In this document: in pieces, positions 58,767 to 64,000 of the stretch
Position numbering within the stretch: position 1 is the stretch's first letter
Layout: each line of letters opens with the position of its first letter
Source: Palsa-883 sp963847615
GTDB taxonomy: Bacteria; Pseudomonadota; Alphaproteobacteria; Acetobacterales; Acetobacteraceae
Assembly (NCBI GenBank): GCA_963847615.1
Contig: CAWKAN010000020.1
Span: forward strand, 558,001-622,000
Direction of reading: 5' to 3'
Length of the DNA: 64,000 nucleotides
Notes under the pieces: model-generated
The model's database searches: none
What the model was told of the DNA's origin: nothing
What the model saw: only the letters and a program-made list of their open reading frames with translations
Made by a program: the position numbers and the translations under genes

Positions 58767-59106
58767 ATGGGTTTGAAGATCCGCCTCGCCCGCGCGGGGG
58801 CCAAGAAGCGGCCGTACTACCACATCGTGCGTGGCCGACAGCCGCAGCCCGCGCGACGGGCGGTTCATCGAGAAGCTGGGCAGCTACAACCCGATGCTGC
58901 CGGCCGAGCACGCCGACCGCATCCGCCTGGTCGATGCGCGGATCCAGCATTGGATGAGCCAGGGCGCGCTGCCGACCGACCGCGTGGCACGGTTCCTCGG
59001 CAAGGCGGGTCTCGCGCCGATGCCGGCGTATCGCGAGCAGCCGGTCAAGTCGGCGCCGAAGAAGAAGGCGCAGGAGCGCGCCAAGGCCGCCGCGGCGACC
59101 GCCTGA
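58767..59106 (+). CDS. rpsP: 30S ribosomal protein S16 (one frameshift)
   Basis: The protein starts MGLKIRLARAGAKKRPYYHI. At 58827-58830 GTGC stands where one valine codon is expected; after it the frame continues VADSRSPRDGRFIEKLGSYN, then MLPAEHADRIRLVDARIQHW. The C-terminal extension is Lys/Ala-rich (SAPKKKAQERAKAAAATA), common in alphaproteobacteria. Corrected length is 112 aa. AGGAGAAACCG precedes the ATG. The gene order ffh-rpsP-rimM-trmD-rplS is widely conserved, and these genes are probably cotranscribed. Confidence 0.95.
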
Positions 59107-59113
59107 GCGATCG

Positions 59114-59839
59114 GTGCCCGAGACCAGCATCCTGTTGGGCGTGATCGGCCGGCCGCACGGCGTGCGTGGGCTGGTGCACGTCACCAGCTACACGGCGACG
59201 CCGGCGGCGCTGGCCGAGTACGGTCCCTTGTCGGACGGCAGGGGGCGGCAGTTCACGCTGGCCTGGCGGGGCGAGGGCATCGCCGAGCTGACCGAACTGT
59301 GCGATGGCGTGAAGCTGCGCGTGGCCGATCGCGATGCGGCGGCGCGGCTGACCAACATGCGGCTGTATATCGAGCGCGCGCGGCTGCCGGTGCCGGATGA
59401 CGACGAGTTCTACCTGGCCGATCTGATCGGGCTGGACGCGGTCGATGCCGCCGGGGCGGCGCTTGGCCGGGTTGCCGCGGTGCACGACTATGGCGCCGGG
59501 GCCAGCCTGGAGATCGCGCGCGATGGTGCCCCGCTGATCGTGCCGTTCACCCGCGCCGCGGTGCCCGAGGTCGATATCGCCGGCGGGCGGGTGGTCGTCT
59601 CGCCCCCGGAAGAAGTAGAAGCCAGCAAGGAGCAAAAAGAAACTCCCCCTCCCCTTGAGGGCTTGGGCCGCGAAGCGGACCAAGGTTGGGGGGAGGGGGC
59701 GGTGCCAGGGTCGCACCACCGTTCCGTGCGCACCGACCCCTCCCCCCACCCGTGGTCCGCTTCGCGGCCCAAGCCCTCAAGGGGAGGGGGAGAGTCGTCA
59801 TCTTGCGACGCCGCCGCGACCCGGCTGGTGCCGCCATGA
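59114..59839 (+). CDS. rimM: Ribosome maturation factor RimM with a repeat-derived C-terminal extension
   Basis: RimM assists 16S rRNA processing around the 30S head. Conserved segments are ILLGVIGRPHGVRGLVHVTS at the N-terminus, and in the PRC-barrel domain EFYLADLIGLDAVDAAGAAL, then GRVAAVHDYGAGASLEI and APLIVPFTRAAVPEVDIAGG. The usual end is near PPEEVEA (about residue 170). After this the frame runs 60 residues through an inverted-repeat element at 59643-59792 (PPPLEGLGREADQGWGEGAV and onward) to a TGA that overlaps the trmD ATG. The start is a GTG 8 bases after the rpsP stop. Confidence 0.92.
   Translation: MPETSILLGVIGRPHGVRGLVHVTSYTATPAALAEYGPLSDGRGRQFTLAWRGEGIAELTELCDGVKLRVADRDAAARLTNMRLYIERARLPVPDDDEFYLADLIGLDAVDAAGAALGRVAAVHDYGAGASLEIARDGAPLIVPFTRAAVPEVDIAGGRVVVSPPEEVEASKEQKETPPPLEGLGREADQGWGEGAVPGSHHRSVRTDPSPHPWSASRPKPSRGGGESSSCDAAATRLVPP
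59643..59792. repeat. 39-nt inverted repeat inside the rimM tail
   Basis: CTCCCCCTCCCCTTGAGGGC, then TTGGGCCGCGAAGCGGACC at 59643-59681 is repeated exactly as its complement at 59754-59792. A second inner pair of G/C runs lies between the arms. The repeat is read in frame as the last third of RimM. Confidence 0.85.
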
Positions 59840-60561
59840 CCTGGCGCGCCTCCGTGCTGACGCTGTTCCCGGAGATGTTTCCCGGCCCGCTCGGCCTGTC
59901 GCTGGCCGGCCGCGCGCTGGCCTCCGGCCTGTGGTCGCTGGCGGCGGTCAACATCCGCGATTTTGCCACCGATCGGCACCGCACCGTGGACGACACGCCG
60001 TTCGGCGGCGGCGCCGGCATGGTGCTGCGGCCCGACATCGTCGATGCCGCGATCGCCTCGGTGGCCGATGACCGCCCGCTGCTCTGCCTCACCCCGCGCG
60101 GCCTGCCGTTCACCCAGCACGACGCGGCCCGGCTGGCTGCCGGCCCTGGCGTGGTGTTGCTCGCCGGGCGCTACGAGGGCGTCGATCAGCGCGTCATCGA
60201 GGCCCGCGCCATGCGCGAGGTCAGCATCGGCGACTACGTGCTGTCCGGCGGCGAGCTGCCGGCGCTGGTCGTGCTGGACGCCTGCGTCCGCCTGCTGGCC
60301 GGCGTGATGGGCGCCGCCGACAGCGCCGTCGAGGAAAGTTTCACCGCCGGCCTGCTGGAATACCCGCACTACACCCGCCCCGCCGAATGGCAGGGCCGCG
60401 CGGTGCCGGAGGTTCTGCTGTCCGGCCACCACGCAGCGGTCGCCGCCTGGCGGCGCGCCGAAGCCGAACGCCTCACCCGCGACCGCCGCCCCGACCTGTG
60501 GGCACGGCGCGTCGCAGCCACCCACACGGCGCCGGTTGCCAGCCCGGTCACCGCGCCGTAA
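59836..60561 (+). CDS. trmD: tRNA (guanine-N1)-methyltransferase TrmD
   Basis: TrmD methylates G37 next to the anticodon, using S-adenosylmethionine. It is a 241-aa SPOUT knot enzyme with SVLTLFPEMFPGPLGLSLAG at the N-terminus, DDTPFGGGAGMVLRPDIVDA, LLCLTPRGLPFTQHDA, LLAGRYEGVDQRVIEARAMR and EVSIGDYVLSGGELPALVVL, then PHYTRPAEWQGRAVPEVLLS. The ATG overlaps the rimM stop, and rplS starts 22 bases after its end. The frame is clean. Confidence 0.96.
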   Translation: MTWRASVLTLFPEMFPGPLGLSLAGRALASGLWSLAAVNIRDFATDRHRTVDDTPFGGGAGMVLRPDIVDAAIASVADDRPLLCLTPRGLPFTQHDAARLAAGPGVVLLAGRYEGVDQRVIEARAMREVSIGDYVLSGGELPALVVLDACVRLLAGVMGAADSAVEESFTAGLLEYPHYTRPAEWQGRAVPEVLLSGHHAAVAAWRRAEAERLTRDRRPDLWARRVAATHTAPVASPVTAP

Positions 60562-60583
60562 TGCATCAGGACGAAAGGACACC

Positions 60584-61042
60584 ATGATGAACATCATCCA
60601 ACGCTACGAGGCGGAGCAGATGGAAAAGCTGCTGGCCGCCCGCCCGGTGCCGCAGTTCGTGCCCGGCGACACGGTGCGCGTTTCGGTGAAGGTGGTGGAA
60701 GGCGAGCGCACCCGCACCCAGGCGTTCGAGGGCGTGTGCATCGCGCGCTCCAACAAGGGGCTGAACAGCAACTTCACCGTGCGCAAGATCAGCTATGGCG
60801 AGGGGGTGGAGCGCGTCTTCGCGCTGTATTCGCCGACCATTGCCGAGATCGTGGTGGTGCGCCGCGGCGATGTGCGCCGCGCCAAGCTGTATTACCTGCG
60901 CGGCCGCTCGGGCAAATCCGCCCGCATTGCCGAGAAGGCGCGCAGCACCACCGGTGCCGCGGCCTCGGGCGATGCCGCGGGCGCCGTGACGGCGGCTGCC
61001 GCCGGTGCGACAACCAGCGCCGAAGCGCCCGCCACCGAGTAA
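60584..61042 (+). CDS. rplS: 50S ribosomal protein L19
   Basis: A 152-aa protein. The core (residues 1-115) has MEKLLAARPVPQFVPGDTVR, VEGERTRTQAFEGVCIARSN and FTVRKISYGEGVERVFALYS, then RRAKLYYLRGRSGKSARIAE. The last 35 residues are an Ala/Thr/Gly-rich tail (TTGAAASGDAAGAVTAAAAG) longer than usual, as in several alphaproteobacteria. Two adjacent ATGs (60584 and 60587) follow ACGAAAGGACACC. It is the last gene of the ffh-rplS cluster. Confidence 0.96.
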   Translation: MMNIIQRYEAEQMEKLLAARPVPQFVPGDTVRVSVKVVEGERTRTQAFEGVCIARSNKGLNSNFTVRKISYGEGVERVFALYSPTIAEIVVVRRGDVRRAKLYYLRGRSGKSARIAEKARSTTGAAASGDAAGAVTAAAAGATTSAEAPATE

Positions 61043-61073
61043 AATCCCAGTCGCAGCCAGGGGGAAACCACGC

Positions 61074-62493
61074 ATGTCCGGAACCAAGCCACGGACGCTG
61101 TTCGACAAGATCTGGGACAGCCATGTCGTCGAGCGGCTGCCGGACGGCACCTGCATCCTCTACATCGACCGCCATCTGGTGCACGAGGTGACCAGCCCGC
61201 AGGCCTTCGAGGGCCTGCGCCTGGCGGGCCGCACGGTGCGCCGGCCGGACTGCACGATCGCGGTGGCCGACCACAACATCCCGACCGTCGGGTCACGCGT
61301 TCCGGCGGACATCAAGGAACCGGACAGCCGCATCCAGGTCGAGACGTTGGAGAGCAACGTCAAGGCGTTCGGCGTGCCGTACATCCCGATCCTGGATGTG
61401 CGCCAGGGCATCGTGCACATCATCGGCCCGGAGCTGGGGTTGTCGCCTGCCGGGCACGACGATCGTCTGCGGCGACAGCCACACCTCGACGCACGGCGCG
61501 CTGGGCGCGCTGGCCTTCGGCATCGGCACCTCGGAGGTGGAGCACGTGCTCGCCACCCAGACGCTGCTGCAGGCGCCGGCGAAGAACATGCGGATCGAGG
61601 TGACCGGCACGCTGGGCTTCGGCTGCTCGGCCAAGGACATCGTGCTGGCGATCATCGGCAAGATCGGCACCGCGGGCGGCATCGGCCATGTGATCGAATA
61701 CACCGGCGAGGCGATCCGCGCGCTGGACATGGCCGGGCGCATGACGGTGTCGAACATGACGATCGAGGCCGGCGCGCGCGCCGGGCTGATCGCGCCGGAC
61801 GAGCAGACCTTCGCCTACGTCAAGGGCCGCGAGTTCGCCCCGAAGGGCGCGGCATTCGAGCAGGCGGTGGCCTACTGGCGCACCCTGCCGACCGATCCGG
61901 GGGCGGTCTATGATGCCAGCGTAACGTTATCTGCCGGAACGATCGCGCCGATGGTGACCTGGGGCACCAATCCCGGGGCGGTGGTGCCGGTGACCGGCGT
62001 CGTTCCGGACCCGGCGAACGTCGCCGATGACGGCGAGCGGGCACAGATGCAGCGCATGCTCGACTACATGGCGCTGACGCCGGGGCAGAAGCTGACCGAG
62101 GTGGCGATCGACGTGGTGTTCATCGGTTCCTGCACCAACGGGCGGATCGAGGACATCCGCGCCGCCGCCGCGGTGGCCAAGGGCCGCAAGGTCGCGCCCA
62201 ACGTGCAGGCGCTGGTGGTGCCGGGCTCGGGGCTGGTCAAGCGGCAGGCCGAGCAGGAGGGGCTGGACCGCGTGCTGCTGGAGGCCGGGTTCGAGTGGCG
62301 CGACCCGTGCTGCTCGATGTGCCTGGGCATGAACCCCGACAAGCTGACCCGCGGCCAGCGCTGCGCCAGCACCTCGAACCGCAACTTCGAGGGGCGGCAA
62401 GGCCCCGGCGGGCGCACGCATCTGGTCTCGCCGGCGATGGCCGCCGCCGCTGCGGTGACCGGGCGGCTGAGCGATGTGCGCGAGTTGGTGTGA
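61074..62493 (+). CDS. leuC: 3-isopropylmalate dehydratase large subunit (one frameshift)
   Basis: With LeuD it isomerises 2- to 3-isopropylmalate. It starts MSGTKPRTLFDKIWDSHVVE. At 61443-61446 TCGC stands where one serine codon is expected (ELGLS|LPGTT), and the frame then continues VCGDSHTSTHGALGALAFGI. The [4Fe-4S] cysteines are in CGDSHT, IGSCTNGRIEDIR and CCSMCLGMNPDK. The substrate loop region NRNFEGRQGPGGRTHLVSP follows. Corrected length is 472 aa, standard for bacterial LeuC. A GIY-YIG unit separates it from leuD, which is normally adjacent. Confidence 0.95.
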
Positions 62494-62582
62494 GTGCGTT
62501 GATGTGAGCTTGCGTGTGTGGGGAGTGTCACGGACTGGGGGCGCGGACGGTGACGGTTCGGCCGCACGGACCGCCGCCTCCT

Positions 62583-63000
62583 CGTCATGGCCGGCGAAGG
62601 CCGGCCATCCACGACTTGCGGGCGGTCCAACCGGCAAGAACCTTCGGCAGCTCACGCCAGGCTGTCGTACAAATCCGCCCACTCGGGATTGATCCCCTGG
62701 ATCAGCCGAACCTTCCACGCCCGCGGCCATCCCTTGATGTTCTTCTCCCGCTGGATGGCGGAGACGATGTCCTCGTGCCGCTCGGCATAGACCAGCTTGT
62801 TCAACTGGTAGCGCCGGGTGAACCCACCGGTCCCCGTCCGATGCTGGTATGCCCGGCGCGCGATGTCGTTCGTCACGCCGACGTACAGCGTCCCGTTTGG
62901 CCGGTTGGTCATGATGTAGACCTAGCCACCTCGCATGCGTGCATTGGTGGCGCTGGAGCATTAACAAGTCGTGGATGGCCGGCCTTCGCCGGCCATGACG
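62583..63000. repeat. GIY-YIG unit: perfect 36-nt inverted repeats around a nuclease gene
   Basis: CGTCATGGCCGGCGAAGGCC, then GGCCATCCACGACTTG at 62583-62618 and its exact complement at 62965-63000 enclose the GIY-YIG gene. Each arm is itself a hairpin (GGCCGGC-GAAG-GCCGGCC type). The whole 418-bp unit sits between leuC and leuD. Confidence 0.9.
62652..62912 (-). CDS. GIY-YIG nuclease family protein (N-terminus possibly cut by an amber codon)
   Basis: An 86-aa protein: MTNRPNGTLYVGVTNDIARR, then YQHRTGTGGFTRRYQLNKLV, AIQREKNIKGWPRAWKVRLI and GINPEWADLYDSL. This is the UPF0213/YhbQ-like GIY-YIG fold, with the LYVG strand, an Arg pair and a Glu in SAIQREK. The GIY half-motif VYI is encoded just upstream of this Met in the same frame but follows a TAG (62925-62927) where homologues have W (MRGG-W-VYIM). 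The natural protein would thus be about 94 aa with TGG in place of TAG. A genuine loss of the first strand would inactivate it. Confidence 0.8.
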   Translation of the reverse strand: MTNRPNGTLYVGVTNDIARRAYQHRTGTGGFTRRYQLNKLVYAERHEDIVSAIQREKNIKGWPRAWKVRLIQGINPEWADLYDSLA

Positions 63001-63031
63001 TAGCGAGGGCGTTGCCCTGCGGAGAAACCCG

Positions 63032-63655
63032 ATGGACGCATTCACCACCCTGACCGCCGTCGCCGCGCCGATGCCGATGGCCAATATCGACACCGACAAG
63101 GTCATCCCCGCGCGCTTCCTCAAGACGATCAAGCGCTCCGGCCTCGGCGTGCACCTGTTCGACACGTTGCGCTTCGATGCGGACGGCAAGGAACGGCCCG
63201 AGTTCATCCTGAACCAGGAGCCGTGGCGCAAAGCGCAGATCATCATCGCGCACGAGAATTTCGGCTGCGGTTCGTCGCGCGAGCACGCCCCCTGGGCGCT
63301 GCTGGATTTCGGCATCCGTTGCGTGATCGCGCCGAGCTTCGGCGACATCTTCTACAACAACAGCTTCAAGAACGGCATCCTGCCGATCCGCCTGCCGCGC
63401 GAGGTCTGCGACCAGCTCATCGACGACGCCAGGCTCGGCGGCAACGCGCGCGTCACCATCGATCTGGCGCGCCAGGTGGTCATCCGCCCGAACGGCGAGG
63501 AGATCCACTTCGAGATCGATCCGTTCCGCAAGCACCTGCTGCTGAACGGATTGGACGACATCGGCCAGACGCTGCAGCACCGTCCGAAGATCGACAGCTA
63601 CGAGACCGCGCGGCGCCAGGCGCAGCCCTGGATGCCCAGCACCACCAGCGCCTGA
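63032..63655 (+). CDS. leuD: 3-isopropylmalate dehydratase small subunit
   Basis: A 207-aa swivelling domain of isopropylmalate isomerase. It starts MDAFTTLTAVAAPMPMANID, with DKVIPARFLKTIKRSGLGVH, the substrate motif AHENFGCGSSREHAPWALLD, FGIRCVIAPSFGDIFYNNSF and KNGILPIRLPREVCDQLIDD. CGGAGAAACC precedes the ATG at 63032. The promoter or read-through from leuC must cross the GIY-YIG unit. leuB follows 24 bases after the stop. The frame is clean. Confidence 0.95.
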   Translation: MDAFTTLTAVAAPMPMANIDTDKVIPARFLKTIKRSGLGVHLFDTLRFDADGKERPEFILNQEPWRKAQIIIAHENFGCGSSREHAPWALLDFGIRCVIAPSFGDIFYNNSFKNGILPIRLPREVCDQLIDDARLGGNARVTIDLARQVVIRPNGEEIHFEIDPFRKHLLLNGLDDIGQTLQHRPKIDSYETARRQAQPWMPSTTSA

Positions 63656-63679
63656 TCCACACGCGAACAGGAAACGCCA

Positions 63680-64000
63680 ATGCCCGCCAACAAGAAGCTC
63701 CTGGTCCTGCCGGGCGACGGGATCGGCCCCGAGGTGATGCACGAGGTCCGTCGGGTGATCGACTGGATGGATCGCCGCCGCATGGTGACGTTCGAGCTGT
63801 CGGAGGACCTGGTCGGCGGCGCCTCGCTCGATGCGCGCGGCGTGCCGATCACCGAGGAGACGATGCAAAAGGCGAGGGACGTCGACGCCATCCTGTTCGG
63901 TTCCGTGGGCGGGCCGAAATGGGACGCGCTGGGCTTCGACAAGCGCCCGGAGATCTCCATCCTGCGGCTGCGCAAGGAACTTGACCTGTTCGCCAACCTG
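63680..64000 (+). CDS. leuB: 3-isopropylmalate dehydrogenase, N-terminal part (runs off the window)
   Basis: 107 codons are visible, beginning MPANKKLLVLPGDGIGPEVM, the N-terminal signature of isopropylmalate dehydrogenases, then DLVGGASLDARGVPITEETM, ILFGSVGGPKWDALGFDKRP and LRLRKELDLFANL, which contains the substrate-binding arginines. It completes the leuCDB series together with leuA at 47.8 kb. AGGAAACGCC precedes the ATG. Confidence 0.95.
   Translation, partial: MPANKKLLVLPGDGIGPEVMHEVRRVIDWMDRRRMVTFELSEDLVGGASLDARGVPITEETMQKARDVDAILFGSVGGPKWDALGFDKRPEISILRLRKELDLFANL

Overview
The window is high-GC DNA from an alphaproteobacterium, probably a member of the Rhodospirillales/Acetobacteraceae. 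Gene content (FixL/FixJ/FixK-type oxygen regulation, class III alcohol dehydrogenase, ffh-rpsP-rimM-trmD-rplS followed by leuCDB), strong C/G preference at third codon positions and dense intergenic palindromes all fit. The genus is inferred, not shown.

Layout. 1-5.6 kb is accessory: the end of an IS1595-type transposase, an unknown membrane protein, a PD-(D/E)XK-like GxxExxY gene interrupted by a group II intron, a HIRAN protein and a decayed HTH gene. 5.6-15.8 kb is housekeeping: smc, a DsbA-like oxidoreductase, a DciA-like protein, mutY, glutathione-dependent formaldehyde dehydrogenase, an MscS channel and a sulfide:quinone-type oxidoreductase. 16.6-22.2 kb carries leucine catabolism (isovaleryl-CoA dehydrogenase and both methylcrotonoyl-CoA carboxylase subunits) and a HAD hydrolase. 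22.8-27.2 kb has a second GxxExxY unit, a low-complexity protein and an ABC exporter pair. 27.3-31.9 kb has 3-hydroxybutyryl-CoA dehydrogenase, etfA, etfB, an SDR and a carboxymuconolactone decarboxylase-like protein. 32-39.8 kb is a FixK/FixJ/receiver/FixL module followed by a Lon-like protease, a USP-like protein and a site-2 protease. 39.8-42.5 kb is a nest of palindromic elements with a second group II intron. 42.7-47.4 kb has an RTX-type metalloprotease, DedA, TauE and cytochrome b561 genes. 47.5-49.4 kb is leuA behind a possible leucine attenuator. 49.6-54.6 kb is a hydantoinase/oxoprolinase operon with an ABC binding protein. 55.5-64 kb has glutamate dehydrogenase, ffh-rpsP-rimM-trmD-rplS and leuC-leuD-leuB.

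Two themes stand out. First, intergenic spaces are colonised by several palindrome families. Three units consist of a small nuclease gene (GxxExxY twice, GIY-YIG once) bracketed by inverted copies of a repeat, and four nuclease-free elements share the GxxExxY arm architecture. Three other loci carry 118-120-nt near-perfect palindromes whose arms match within a copy but differ between copies. Both group II introns lie inside these elements, and the second maturase gene has itself been broken by five palindromic inserts of 22-27 nt.

Second, conserved genes (smc, ivd, mccB, mccA, leuA, ffh, leuC, rpsP, adhC, mutY, dsbA) carry many one-base frameshifts. Nearly all that I parsed look like a third codon base written twice, for example GTG plus GTC read as GTGC. 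This points to a consensus made from mixed alleles rather than to gene decay, so I annotate these genes as full-length with disrupted frames.
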